Shown: positions 54,401 through 64,000 of the stretch, piece by piece
How the letters are laid out: every line of letters begins with the position of its first letter
Numbering within the stretch: the stretch's first letter is position 1
DNA from: Cercophora sp. LCS_1
Lineage: Eukaryota > Ascomycota > Sordariomycetes > Sordariales > Lasiosphaeriaceae
Assembly: GCA_036250225.1 (NCBI GenBank)
Contig: JAPZLL010000006.1
Span: forward strand, 248,001-312,000
Reading direction: 5' to 3'
Length of the DNA: 64,000 nucleotides
Made by a program: the position numbers and the translations under genes
Notes under the pieces: generated by a model
What the model was told of the DNA's origin: nothing
Seen by the model: only the letters and a program-made list of their open reading frames with translations
The model's database searches: none

Positions 54401-55114
54401 TCACACAGACCCTTCTTCCCCTTGAGCATCGCTTTCGGTGGCTTCGACCTTCGTCTTTCCAAACTTGGCCTGAAAGCCTAGAAACGGCAACGCATACACA
54501 ACCAACGGAACAAACCCCAACTCGGCACCCAAGCAAGACGACGCTAGAGGCGGGAAGAGAGAGCGAATGTTTTTGAAGAACTTCTCCCAGGGTAGGAGAT
54601 CGACACCCTCAAAGCCCTCAAGTCCGATTGGCGCCCAAAATCGACACCCACTGAACCCGCCACAGGTCAAAGAGCTGAGAAGGGCCACAGGAAGCAGGCC
54701 GAAGACGATATTCTTGACTGTCAAGCAGATAACGAGTGTCGTGTTTTTAGAAAAGGTCCCTTGCTTGGTATCCGAATTGCTCCGGAACCTTCGTTCTAAC
54801 ATGGTGCCGATGGCTCGACTGATAACCCAACTCCCGAGGACCCCGAAGATTATGACAGCATGTCGAAGGTTGAAGTCGGTGGGCGGGGCTCCCGTTGCAC
54901 CGCTTGCGAATCCGATGGCGATGAGGACAGGGAGGGAGGAGACGAAGCATAGGAAGCGACGATATCCTGCGTTGATCGGAATGTTGGCAGTGCTGGTGAC
55001 CAGAATCCCGATTCTGGGATCGGAGGAACCTGCAGCAGCAGCATCTGCTAGCAAGTCGTCAACAAGACTGTAGCCGTTGTGGCTCTGGTCTGGAGTTTGC
55101 TGCTCTGAAGCCAT
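54401..55114 (-). CDS. predicted four-helix integral membrane protein, unknown function
   Basis: A single exon encodes 237 aa from the ATG at 55114 (MASEQQTPDQSHNGYSLVDD). I do not recognise the family. Four hydrophobic segments are visible: about residues 54-74 (FLCFVSSLPVLIAIGFAS), 86-104 (AVIIFGVLGSWVISRAIG), 125-150 (LVICLTVKNIVFGLLPVALL) and 196-216 (GAELGFVPLVVYALPFLGF). A loop between the third and fourth has CGGFSGCRFWAPIGLEGFEG. The C-terminal tail is acidic. The neighbouring gene at 55619 is transcribed away from it and also encodes a membrane protein, so a shared promoter is possible. Confidence 0.7.
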   Translation of the reverse strand: MASEQQTPDQSHNGYSLVDDLLADAAAAGSSDPRIGILVTSTANIPINAGYRRFLCFVSSLPVLIAIGFASGATGAPPTDFNLRHAVIIFGVLGSWVISRAIGTMLERRFRSNSDTKQGTFSKNTTLVICLTVKNIVFGLLPVALLSSLTCGGFSGCRFWAPIGLEGFEGVDLLPWEKFFKNIRSLFPPLASSCLGAELGFVPLVVYALPFLGFQAKFGKTKVEATESDAQGEEGSV

Positions 55115-55618
55115 GTCGTGGTTGTAAACAAGCGACTGAGGAACATGAAGTCAGCATGTGTTTGCATTTATGTCTCGCCCCAGCTGATTAAACTCTAGCA
55201 GTGTTTATATCTAGGCCAAGGATTTCTTCTAGGCCGCCGCCGATATCGCGACCCAACATACAAATCAGCCTAACCTGCCCCGGCACCCTCAGCCTCAAGC
55301 CACATGCACGTCCGAGCAAAGCCAAAGCGTTTGCTCGATGTCGGCACACCAATAGTTTTGGTCAATATCAGCACCTGGTCACATCCCTCACGCCAAGCCT
55401 AGTCTCGGCATCGGCTGCCTCGTTTCGAAACGTCGAAGGCTCAAGAGGTCGCGGACACTTGAGGGGGGTATAATAGATGCACAAGGCTATAATAGATGGA
55501 CAAGGCTATAACAGATGCGGAAACTCCGGGTCAAGACAATACCACCCAACGGCTCAAGGTCCTCCTTTGCTTAGAGCCTTTTTTCCCTCTCTGTCAATAC
55601 CAAGGAGTTTCGGATACC
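55115..55618. other. intergenic between divergent membrane-protein genes
   Basis: About 500 bases, probably a bidirectional promoter. A 19-bp tandem repeat lies at 55470-55520. An ATG at 55496 in the frame of the right-hand gene lies inside that repeat and is unlikely to be the true start. Confidence 0.5.
55470..55520 (+). repeat. 19-bp tandem repeat, about 2.7 copies
   Basis: The unit ATAATAGATGCACAAGGCT is followed by a copy with one change (GGACAAGGCT) at 55489-55507 and a partial, diverged third copy (ATAACAGATGCGG) to 55520. It sits 100 bases before the start of the membrane-protein gene. Confidence 0.9.
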
Positions 55619-56854
55619 ATGAGGCCGTTCGACACACTCGGGACCTTCGTCTCAGCCGCTCTTTGGCTCATCCTTCTTAGCAATGTTCTCGACTTACCGC
55701 AAAGACTTCGGCGGAACTCTTCAATCCACGCCCGCGCCGACAGATTGGACATGAACGGAGCTGGAACGCCATTCGACATCGGGAGCTGCCGAGAAAAGAT
55801 CCAACGCGGGCTGAGCGAAATCATTCTGCTCCCAAACATTACGCTTTTATCGCCAAACGATACTTCCATCTTTTACAATACCCCCGCCGATAGCTCCAAT
55901 TTGGTCATCACCGTCGACGCATGCCGAAAGCACTGTTCCGACGAAGAACGCGAAAAAAAAGCCGACTGCGTCGGTAGGATCAAGAGCTGGATGTACCCAA
56001 TCCTATTCCTCATTGTCTCTCTAGAACCTACAATCGGTGTGGCTGTCGGCATGTCGGCCCTTGTGCAATACTTGGTTGCTCTAGGAGATCCATTCGCCCT
56101 GTTTGACCATATTCTGCACATAATATCGGTCGAGCAACACTGCAAAAAGCTGGCAGTAGAGATTTTCCACCGGCGGACAGACGAGGAGCCCGATCCGACC
56201 AAGAGTCAGATCCGAGTCTTCGTCACCGAGGAACCCGAGACGCCGACACAAAATCAAGTCCTGAACAGAATTGGCTGTTGGATCAAAAGCATGTGGCAGA
56301 AAACTCCAGACGATAATGTCAGGGACGGTCTCGCCGTTATTCTCTCCGCCATGGCAGACCTGGGCATCGGCCTCGAGGCAGCCAACGGAAGGCTTTGCCA
56401 CGCACTATCCGAGGGCCCACTCACAAAGCAGCAGAAAGATGCTCTGCTCGATGCGGGTGTTTCTATCAAGAAGCTTCGTGCAAGCGGAACCATCAAGGCT
56501 TGGATTGCAGTATTTGCTTGCGTTTTGGACTTTTTGTTCCTCATTATCCCGACCCTTCAAGAGCAGATTTCCGAATCGCCTTCCGGTGCCAAGATTGCAA
56601 GTGGTACCGCTTTCTCTTGGTTGATACCCCTGGTGATCCTGCACGCCTGGTACGGGAACCGCGCTGACGCAAAGATGAGCGCGAAGGAGATCACCGAGCT
56701 GTTGAAAAAGCTGGGCAAATCCGATGATGAAGGATTGGTGCTGGATGCTCCGGCGGGCGATGCAGCGGTGCCGGACAATCAGTTGATTTCAGTTTCGGGG
56801 GAACAACACCATCCATCACTAGGGCAAACCTTTGGCGGCTTGTGTCTGCATTAG
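55619..56854 (+). CDS. multi-pass membrane protein with lumenal/extracellular Cys region, unknown function
   Basis: I choose the ATG at 55619 (411 aa) over 55496 because a hydrophobic N-terminal segment follows at once (LGTFVSAALWLILLSNVL, residues 8-25, signal peptide or anchor). Residues 30-123 are hydrophilic, with possible N-glycosylation sites (NITLL, NDTS) and cysteines (CRKHCSDEER). Two adjacent hydrophobic segments cover 124-155 (MYPILFLIVSLEPTIGVAVG, then LVQYLVALG). A cytosolic-like domain (about 160-290) contains KSQIRVFVTEEPETPTQNQV and GLAVILSAMADLGIGLEAAN. Two more segments lie at 292-312 (AWIAVFACVLDFLFLIIP) and 328-346 (TAFSWLIPLVILHAWYG). I do not recognise the family. Confidence 0.7.
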   Translation: MRPFDTLGTFVSAALWLILLSNVLDLPQRLRRNSSIHARADRLDMNGAGTPFDIGSCREKIQRGLSEIILLPNITLLSPNDTSIFYNTPADSSNLVITVDACRKHCSDEEREKKADCVGRIKSWMYPILFLIVSLEPTIGVAVGMSALVQYLVALGDPFALFDHILHIISVEQHCKKLAVEIFHRRTDEEPDPTKSQIRVFVTEEPETPTQNQVLNRIGCWIKSMWQKTPDDNVRDGLAVILSAMADLGIGLEAANGRLCHALSEGPLTKQQKDALLDAGVSIKKLRASGTIKAWIAVFACVLDFLFLIIPTLQEQISESPSGAKIASGTAFSWLIPLVILHAWYGNRADAKMSAKEITELLKKLGKSDDEGLVLDAPAGDAAVPDNQLISVSGEQHHPSLGQTFGGLCLH

Positions 56855-57257
56855 TCCCATGCTTGCCGTCATCCGAACGGTTGCCAAGTATCCCGGTTGT
56901 CAACGGTTGCCAAGTCCAACTGTCAACCCTTGATCACCTCACATGGATCAATTGTTTCGATCTTCTCAATATCAAGCTCTCATCCCAATCCGACAATGAT
57001 TGCCAAACACCCACCTCACCCTTCCTCTTGTTCGCATGTCCGCTCCATCACGCCCCAAAAACCAAAAGTGACGTTGAAACAAGAACTCGGTGGAGCCGAC
57101 ACCGTCCCACAAGCCCCACCATCTCCGCAATCCGGAGCGGCGCCGATCCCGTCACACCACTACGAAATTTCAATCTCACCCCTCAAACCTCTCACTCGCT
57201 CACCCAACCCCTGTCTCACCCATCCCATCATCCCCCCTTTAACAGGAAACAAACAAA
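56855..57257. other. intergenic, promoter of ADE8
   Basis: C-rich sequence with few G (57090-57257), as expected for a fungal leader, ends in ACAAAATGG at the start codon. It holds a short imperfect duplication, GGTTGCCAAG, at 56879-56888 and 56904-56913. No gene is visible. Confidence 0.5.
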
Positions 57258-58012
57258 ATGGCCTCCCCAAGATGCAACATCCTAATAATGGCCTCTGGCA
57301 ACGGCTCCAACTTCCAAGCCCTCATCGACGGCGTCTCGTCCTCCCGCATCCCCAACGCGCGCATCGTCAAGCTGGTCGTCAACCGCTCCAAAGCCTTCGC
57401 AACGCAGCGCGCCGAGAAAGCCAACATCCCCTGGGAGTATTACAATCTCATCGCGCACGGGTTCCAGACCAAAGCCGACGACACACCCGACAAACTCCGC
57501 GCCGCGCGCGATCGGTACGACGCAGCGCTCGCCGCGAAAATTCTGGAATCGGAAACGAGACCCGATCTGATTGTGTTGGCGGGTTGGATGTACATCTTTG
57601 GCGAACAGTTCCTCGATCCGATTAGTGAGGCCGGGATTCGGGTTATTAACTTGCATCCTGCTTTGCCTGGTTCGTCGCCCTTTCTTTGCCCGAGAGGGAG
57701 GGGAGAAGGGGGTCGGGATGGGGATCGGGGCTGACAAGGTGGACAGGCAAGTACGACGGCGTCAACGCGATTGAACGCGCATACGAGGATTTCCAGGCCG
57801 GCAAGCTCGAGGGCAACAAGACTGGCATCATGGTGCACTACGTCATCAAGCAGGTTGATCGGGGCGAGACGATCCAGACGAGGGAGATTGAGATTCAGCA
57901 GGGCGAGGAGGTAGACCAGCTCAAGGAGAGGATACATGCTAACGAGCATGAGCTGATTGTCGAGGCGACGGCCAAGGTTGTTGGCGAGATTCTTGCTGCC
58001 AAGGCGAAATAG
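57258..58012 (+). CDS. ade8: phosphoribosylglycinamide formyltransferase (GAR transformylase)
   Basis: This enzyme catalyses the third step of purine synthesis, adding formyl from 10-formyl-THF to GAR. Two exons, 57258-57669 and 57747-58012, give 225 aa. The 77-nt intron has donor GTTCGT, branch GCTGAC and GGACAG acceptor. The N-terminal phosphate-binding loop ILIMASGNGSNFQALIDG is intact. VVNRSKAFATQRAEKANIP and VLAGWMYIFGEQFLDPI are family blocks. The intron interrupts the catalytic motif, and splicing rebuilds INLHPALPGKYDGVNAIERA, with the key Asn and His of INLHP. GIMVHYVIKQVDRGETI contains the catalytic Asp. The C-terminus is a helix ending GEILAAKAK. It is a stand-alone enzyme, as in yeast ADE8, not a fusion. 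Confidence 0.95.
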
Positions 58013-58347
58013 GCCGCGCGAGGAAAGGCGATATCAGTGGGCACGCAGCAAAGGATATCTTATCGGGAGATAGTTTCAAGACTTCGAGCTCAAGGGGTGT
58101 TCTTTGATGAATGGGGAACGGGCGCAGTTTGGACTCTCGCCAAGGGTCACGCTGTTCGAACTCGCACAAGGCACCGTTTATTGAGAAATCATTGGACGCG
58201 CACTTTGCTGGTCGGCACGCATTGGGTGGTCCAATGTGCTGGAAGGGCCTCGGGGATACCTCAGCTAAATCTCCAAAACCCTTGATCTCGTTGTGATTCA
58301 AATTAATATTAAAACGATCTAGTTAATTGAGGGAGACCGCCACCCAC
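58013..58347. other. intergenic between convergent genes
   Basis: 3' flank of ADE8 and of the mucin-like gene. It contains an AT-rich patch at 58295-58330 (TTAATATTAAAACGATC). No gene. Confidence 0.5.
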
Positions 58348-61300
58348 TCAGCTGGCCTGCACATTCTCAAAGAAAACCTCGGCCACGTAGAGCGCCCAGG
58401 CTCTGGAGGCGTCCAGTCCAGGAGCAAGCCTCGCGCCCTGAATAGTCGCGATCAGCGTCTCACGGCAACCGGTCGTTGAAGCGACTGCCCGGCCAAGGCC
58501 AATGCGTGCTGCCGGGCCAAGTGTCGCGAGGATGCGCGCCGCGTCAAAGCCGCCCAGAGCGCAAAACCCGGCGTCGGTGAAGCAAGTTCCATACTCCTTG
58601 GGCGCAATCGTGTCGATATCGGCGCAGGTGTTCCCACAGCCCAGCAAGCTGGCAATGCTCTGCTGGGCGCACCGCTCGCCTTGAAGGATCACGTTGTTGG
58701 CCGCAGCGCTGAGGATGTTCGCCTTCCTGGCGTCACGCAATCTCTCGCAAGTCGAGTGGCCCTCTGCGAGCAGATAGCTTGCCGGCCCGCACCGCATTGT
58801 CTCCTCGGCGCAGACGGCGTAGAAACTGCACTGGTTTGCGAGGGGCGACTTGCATGCTGCCTTGCACCTGGCCTGTGATGGACACGACTCGCAGCTCGCA
58901 CACTGGTCGCATATGCCGATGCTATTGATGAATATGGTAGACGAGCCCGAGGCATCACGCATATTGGCTGCCACAACGTCCAAACGAAGAGAAGTTACGC
59001 CTGAGCTGGCAGGAAGGCGGAGCTCCTTGGTGTAAACACCCGTCTTCTTGGCGGCGTCATAGCTGCCCGCTCCCATGCCGTAGACATTTTGCGACATCCA
59101 CTCAACTGGGGAGCCCGTGTTGGTTCTCATGTTGATGGTAAAGTAGTCCGTATAAAGGATGGTGTCAATACTCTCCCCACATTGCCACTGGTACTCGACT
59201 AAAACTGAACGCGCACCATTGCCTTGGGGCAGCGTTATAGCTTTTGACATGACCTGGGGTGTCGAGACGGTGCCGCTGCCAAGTTGACGCGTTGAAGCTG
59301 AGTTGAATGTACCGCCCGACCAGCCATTGGATAAGCTAAAGTCGTCACTTCCAGCCACTGGAAGCGAGAAAGACCGCAGGGTGACAGCAACTGAGGATTG
59401 AGCGGCAGTATGGAAGCTGCCTTCACCTACGGCTCCTTCAGGACCAATCACCTGGGCCACCCAAGGGGCATCTGCGACGTTGGAAAAAACGACTTGACCA
59501 AGGCTATTCGTGGTAGCCTCCATCTTGAATCCATGCATAGTAGTTGGTCTGATTGTGACTGACGCCCCTGCAACCAAGGCTGAACTTTGGTCCCTGACAG
59601 TCACGGTGACTGTCTTTTGACCAAAGAGCAGGGGGATAGTTTGAATCAATGGTGATCCAACAGTGTCGAAGGCGAAGATAGTGATGACGTTGTACAAGGC
59701 CAGGCCACTCAGAGTAATTGAGTTTGTCGACACGCTGGCGCCGACGAGAGGAGTCCAATTTTTCAAAATGGCAAAGTTTTCTGTGTCGAGGCCCCCTTCA
59801 CAGTTATACTCCAAGGTGAATGCAACGTTCTGGGGGTTGGACGATTCGATAGACGCGCCTGATACCTGGAAGCAGTTTGTTGGTATGGCCATGGATGCAG
59901 ATGATGAGACCGAAGAGATGGCAGAGGAGACGGCAGAGGAGACAGATGAAGAGACGGCCGAAGAAGCTGAAGAGACAACTGCGGATACAGCTGAAGAGAC
60001 GACTGAAGATACGACTGAGGAAGCGGCTGATAATGAAACTAGCGATATCGATGACGGGGCTGAAGAAATGGCTGATGACGCTGTTGAGGAAGCCGAGGAG
60101 GTGGCTAAGGAGATATCCGAAGAGGCAGCCGACGAAACCACCGAGGCGACTGACGAGGTGACCGAGGGCGGAGCTGAAGCCGATAGATGGGAAGAAGTAC
60201 CCGAGGAAACAGACAGGACGGAAGATGCAACTGCTGATGACGCGATTGAAGATGCAGCAGAAGATGTAGCCGAGGCAGATGCCGCTGAGGAGGCTGCCGA
60301 CTCCGCTGGCTCGGATGACGACACCTTTGGCAGATTGGATGAAGACAACGTGGATGCCGAGGACAAAATCTGCACCGATGAAGGAACAGGCACCGATGAG
60401 GGTACGGATAAGGATGCAAACGCCGAAGAGACAGCAATGCTAGCCGGGCCTGAAGCAGATGATGCCGATGACAAAGGCTGCGCGGACGATGCGGCACTGA
60501 TCGAGGGTGCACTCGAGGAGACAGGCACAGACGAGGCTGACGAGGCTGCTGATGAGATATCAGACGAAGCGGGGGTTGAGGAGGAAGGGGCGATGGAAGG
60601 GAGAGAGAAGCCACTGGCTGCCGATGATTCCGCCGGTACTACTATCGAAGAAATAACCGATGACACTGCTGAGAATGCAGCCGCTGATGACGCCTCGGAC
60701 GACATCGCAGACGATACCGTCGGTGCTGATGAGGCAGAACCGGCAGCAGACGACGAGGCAGCCGAAACAACTGAGGACGCACCCAACACGGCGCTGGCTG
60801 ATGAAGACGCGATCGAACCGACGCCAGCTGAGGCAACTAATGACGGCGGCACTCCAGCAGAGCTGGCGTGGGGCGGAGCGGACGAACCAATTGACGAAGC
60901 GATTCCGGAAGAGGCCGACGACAAAACTACCGACGAAGCGAGCGTGGATGTTGCCGATACACCGCCAACGACATCAGAGGACGAAAAAGACGGGACCGGA
61001 TCCGAAGAGGATGCCCAAGAGGATGAATGCTCGTAGGACGATGCATCACTGCGATCAGACCAGGTTGTCGGTTCGGAAGCAGCGGATGACAGCGAACTCG
61101 AGGATACCCATGAAGACGAGCTGCGGGATGCCGACTCTGAGGGTGCGGAGGTGGTAGAAGAACCCGTTGTGTGTGTTATGTGCGGTCGGGGAGGAAACGC
61201 GGTCGGCGTATAGTGGCCAGCAGAGCAGTCGAAGACGGATGGCTACAACATTGCATCCCGGTATCAGCCAGCCACAACTATCAACGGCAACAGATGATGG

Positions 61301-61737
61301 AATAGGCTTACAGTTTGCTCAACGCTCTCCTTAGGTACCGTGACTGTTACGACCGTTGGGCCGGTTCCGCATCCACGGCGACACTCGGCTGTCGTGACAG
61401 CGAATCCGGGCGGTGGATCTGCGTGGTGAGAGCCACCGGTGGGCTTCCTCCCCGGCGTCAATGTCTCAGTAACTGTATACGTCGCATTCCTCCAACCCGT
61501 CTCGCAGATCTCGGGAAGAATCGTTGTGTACACTGTCACAGGTGGCGTCGCGGGCGTCTTGAAAGGGAGCTGAGGAGGGCCGCCACAGGCCTGAAGCGCA
61601 CAGTCAGTCGCCGTAACATACTCGATCACAACCTCGAATCCCGTCTTGGCATTTGCTGAGGCAAGGTTCCGGTTGCCGCGAACTGCGCAAGGCAGAGCCC
61701 ATAAGACGGCTGCGAGGCGCATACTGGAGGACCGCAT
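58348..61737 (-). CDS. mucin-like secreted/cell-surface protein with Ser/Ala-rich stalk and Cys-rich C-terminus
   Basis: Two exons, 61737-61312 and 61242-58348, join in phase 0 to 1106 aa; the 69-nt intron is GTAAGC...TTGTAG. Residues 1-21 are a signal peptide (MRSSSMRLAAVLWALPCAVR). Exon 1 continues with threonine/proline-rich segments and Cys pairs (CALQACGGPPQLPF, CRRGCGTGPTVVTVTV). Residues about 170-595 are almost only Ser, Ala, Val, Pro and Ile (SSAASSIASSAVASSVLSVS), a likely O-glycosylated stalk. From about 596 a structured part begins (CFQVSGASIESSNPQNVAFT), with an Ig/carboxypeptidase-regulatory-like strand region (VTVTVRDQSSALVAGASVTI), then a Cys-rich module (CDQCASCESCPSQARCKAAC). 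No GPI signal is seen at the C-terminus. The function is unknown; wall or adhesion roles are inferred. Confidence 0.85.
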
Positions 61738-63433
61738 TCCACCCTCTGGACTAACAAAACACAGTCAAGGCGGAGCAAAGGCGCCATATTGGGGGGCAAA
61801 GGGCATTTTTGAGGAGTGTTGTTGACCCTGCCAAGCAAACACATCGGTGTGTGGGATGCAGAATACCCCTGCATTCAGCTCTCGAATGAAGCGGAGGCGT
61901 CACGGTCTAGACCAGGACCCTTGGAAGGCGGCTGACATTTAGCTCCCACCGATCAAGGCGCCTACCCGACCGGAGACAAGCGTGATCGATAGTCCACTAC
62001 CAAGATTAGGTGACCAACCGTTTCGAGAAGCGCCTCGGGAAAATTCCCAATGGATGACATGGGACTCAACGTCAGCAATCCTTGTCTGGCGGATAGACAG
62101 CGACTAGTCGCGATGCTTCGGTGCAAAGGCTCCCCTTTAGGGGCTGCTAGGGGCTGTGCAAAATTGAGGGAATGTTGTTGCCAGCCGAATTACCGTCGCA
62201 GGTACGTGGGTATTGCACATTATCCCCTCGTCAGACCCAATGGTCGCGACCGATGATCACATCATCAGTTTAGGCGACCCGAACGAAGCAGGCAAATGAC
62301 CATACTCTCTTCGATGAAACCCTCAAGACCACGACGTGACATCCTGATGCCGGAAATGCTTGGTATCCATAGATAAAGGTGTAGATAGTGGCATGCGGGA
62401 GCATGGGGTTTGGCGCATTGACCATCCAGTCGGTATTTATCTTCCGGAGGGGCAAGGCACAGGCCTTTCCTCCACACAATCGTAATGCACACACTATTTT
62501 CACATGCACTTGTGAATACCCTCAGATTACTGCATTACATCCTTGACAACTTGGCTCTAGTCTGACAACGAAGCCAACTTGGTCGTCTCCTCATGATTGG
62601 CCACCTTGCTACCTTTCATATTTCCTAAATTTCTTTCCCAAGGCCTAGCGGATAACTTGCTGTTTCGATCGATTTGTCAGCTCGTCTCTCTCAGACCTGA
62701 TTGACTGTGACAATGTAAGATACTTACTACAACTTCCGCGCTACTTCCATGGCCGGAGAGGACGCACACTTGCTGCAGACACGGCTCAAACTTTTTGTAA
62801 GCGTAATAGAGCTCACCCCTGATATCGTCGATTTCGCGCCTCAAAGCGATGATTTCCTAGATGATCGAGGGACTAGTCGTTGCAGCTATCTTCATCGATC
62901 TTTAACTCAAGATTGGGCAGAACTACAGCTATCTGCGTATCGTGGGCAGGTCGCAGCGCTGGAGCACTGCACAAGAACTTCGAAAGAGGTATGGAGGGAG
63001 AGGACAGACTATTCATGATGGTGCTGTCAATTACAAACAGGACTCATTCACCGTTTTCCTCCACTGCACGCGTTATTTGTCAGTTGAGTCAGCTGTGTTG
63101 ACTTTCCAGGCTTGGAGTCAGCTCCCACGCGCCAGAACCAACACTCAACATTTTGACTCTTTCGACTTGACTCTCCCACCTAAAACCACAATCAAAACCA
63201 GGCCTATCAAATCTGACAAAAAAATCCGGCCGGTACACCACGTACACCAAAATGTAACGGCAAGGGCGCATGTCGATCATGAAACGGAAACCCCTCCCGG
63301 CCCGGATCGGAAACTCCGAGCCGATCCCCGACATCCGCCCGAGCAATGACGTCTGACCTTTCATAACATAACATATAACCACCACCTTCCTTCTTCCCAT
63401 CCCACACCATCACGTCCCTATCGAATCACCAAA
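61738..63433. other. intergenic
   Basis: About 1.7 kb with no supported gene. The promoter of the mucin-like gene occupies the left end. From 63160 to 63433 the sequence is C/A-rich leader for the next gene. Some AT-rich patches occur at 62480-62640. Confidence 0.5.
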
Positions 63434-64000
63434 ATGTCCCAACTCATAGCCGCCTGCCTCTGCAAATCCCGCACCTTCACCGCTCCGCTCCCGCCTCTCC
63501 CCCTCCCAGCAACATGCTGCCACTGCACCTCCTGCCGCCACACGACCGGGTCCCTCTACCTCGCCACAACCGCCTGGCCCGATCCGCACGTTGACCTATC
63601 CGCGCTGCACGCCTACCCCTTTTCCAACAACACAACCTACTACTCCTGTCCCACCTGCTCAACCCACCTCTTCTGCCGAGGGACGGCCGCCGACTCCCCG
63701 ACCGAAGTGTTCACAGGCGCGTTACCCAACGTCCCGGGGCTGGTCAGCTACGCCAAGCACATATTCATCGGTGACACTGTTGATGGCGGGGCAGCAGTCT
63801 GGCTGGGAAGTGACGTCGAGAAATGGAACGGGGGGACGGGCAGCGACCGACTCCCAGCGGACTGGTCCCCACCGTCTCCCCCAGCAGGCGGTGACACGCC
63901 AACGGCAACGCCTGAAACGACACCGATAAAATGCCACTGCGGCGGCGTGGACTTGCTCCTCCGCAACGCGTCCGACTTGGCGTCCGTCGCGAAGGACAAG
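63434..64000 (+). CDS. GFA/CENP-V-fold (glutathione-dependent formaldehyde-activating-like) protein, partial
   Basis: The frame is open from ATG 63434 (MSQLIAACLCKSRTFTAP) to the window end, so 189 aa are seen and the protein continues. The zinc-binding pattern of the GFA/CENP-V fold is present: ACLCKSRTF, CCHCTSCRHTTGSLYLAT and YYSCPTCSTHLFCRGT. After about residue 165 a second copy of the fold begins (IKCHCGGVDLLLRNASD), so this is likely a tandem-domain member as common in fungi. Members bind Zn and some react with S-hydroxymethyl-glutathione, but fungal tandem forms have no established role. Confidence 0.88.
   Translation, partial: MSQLIAACLCKSRTFTAPLPPLPLPATCCHCTSCRHTTGSLYLATTAWPDPHVDLSALHAYPFSNNTTYYSCPTCSTHLFCRGTAADSPTEVFTGALPNVPGLVSYAKHIFIGDTVDGGAAVWLGSDVEKWNGGTGSDRLPADWSPPSPPAGGDTPTATPETTPIKCHCGGVDLLLRNASDLASVAKDK

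Noticed and set aside
59663..61036. Long + strand frame of 457 codons, Glu/Asp/Ala/Thr-rich
   Set aside because: It is the mirror of the Ser/Ala-rich stalk of the mucin-like gene. Repetitive serine and alanine codons on one strand give stop-free acidic frames on the other. The minus strand has a signal peptide, splice sites and structured C-terminus.
1..64000. CRISPR arrays, bacterial operons, insertion sequences, phage genes
   Set aside because: The window has spliced eukaryotic genes throughout; no direct-repeat arrays, transposase frames or terminal inverted repeats were seen.

Overview
The window looks like nuclear DNA of a filamentous ascomycete, most likely a Sordariomycete and possibly Sordariales. 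The evidence is fairly GC-rich DNA, single genes on both strands with separate intergenic regions, short introns (about 45-75 nt, GT..AG, with CTAAC/CTGAC-type branch points), and fungus-specific families: HET domain, RTA1, Bqt4, Bud3-type RhoGEF, PPG1 phosphatase and Hva1/TUDOR. There is no sign of bacterial, viral or organellar sequence. Gene models are read by eye from splice signals, reading frame and remembered family patterns. No alignment or database search was run.

Left part (0-31 kb), mostly housekeeping. It holds NUF2 (kinetochore), a small RecA-fold-like hypothetical protein, the AP-3 beta adaptin, a TUDOR-domain basic/acidic protein, and a HET-domain protein with an SH3 domain set into its C-terminal region. 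These are followed by a damaged F-box-like gene, an RTA1-type seven-helix membrane protein, mitochondrial 3-hydroxyisobutyrate dehydrogenase, a Bqt4-like APSES/inner-nuclear-membrane protein, and Rho GDP-dissociation inhibitor with an unusual in-frame alternative 5' exon. The PPG1 phosphatase and a CCHC zinc-knuckle, proline/RS-rich probable RNA-binding protein close this part.

Middle (31-36 kb), degenerate. A pol III A-box/B-box element with a T-run terminator (a tRNA-derived ncRNA or SINE-like unit) lies next to a DAL5-type transporter pseudogene. That pseudogene carries three in-frame stops and is cut off abruptly at a TPR gene fragment.

Right part (36-64 kb). PI31 (proteasome regulator), karyopherin Kap114/importin-9, Rev7 (HORMA, polymerase zeta) and a large Bud3-like RhoGEF are followed by a 2EXR/F-box-like gene. 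A 125-bp piece of that gene recurs as a relic 41 kb away. Next come a decaying LaeA-like methyltransferase with micro-exons, two divergent unknown membrane proteins, GAR formyltransferase (ADE8), a mucin-like secreted protein, and the start of a GFA/CENP-V-fold protein that runs off the window.

The genes do not form an obvious pathway cluster. The novelty candidates are the HET-SH3 fusion, the alternative RhoGDI N-terminus, the pol III element, and the relic/duplication mosaic.
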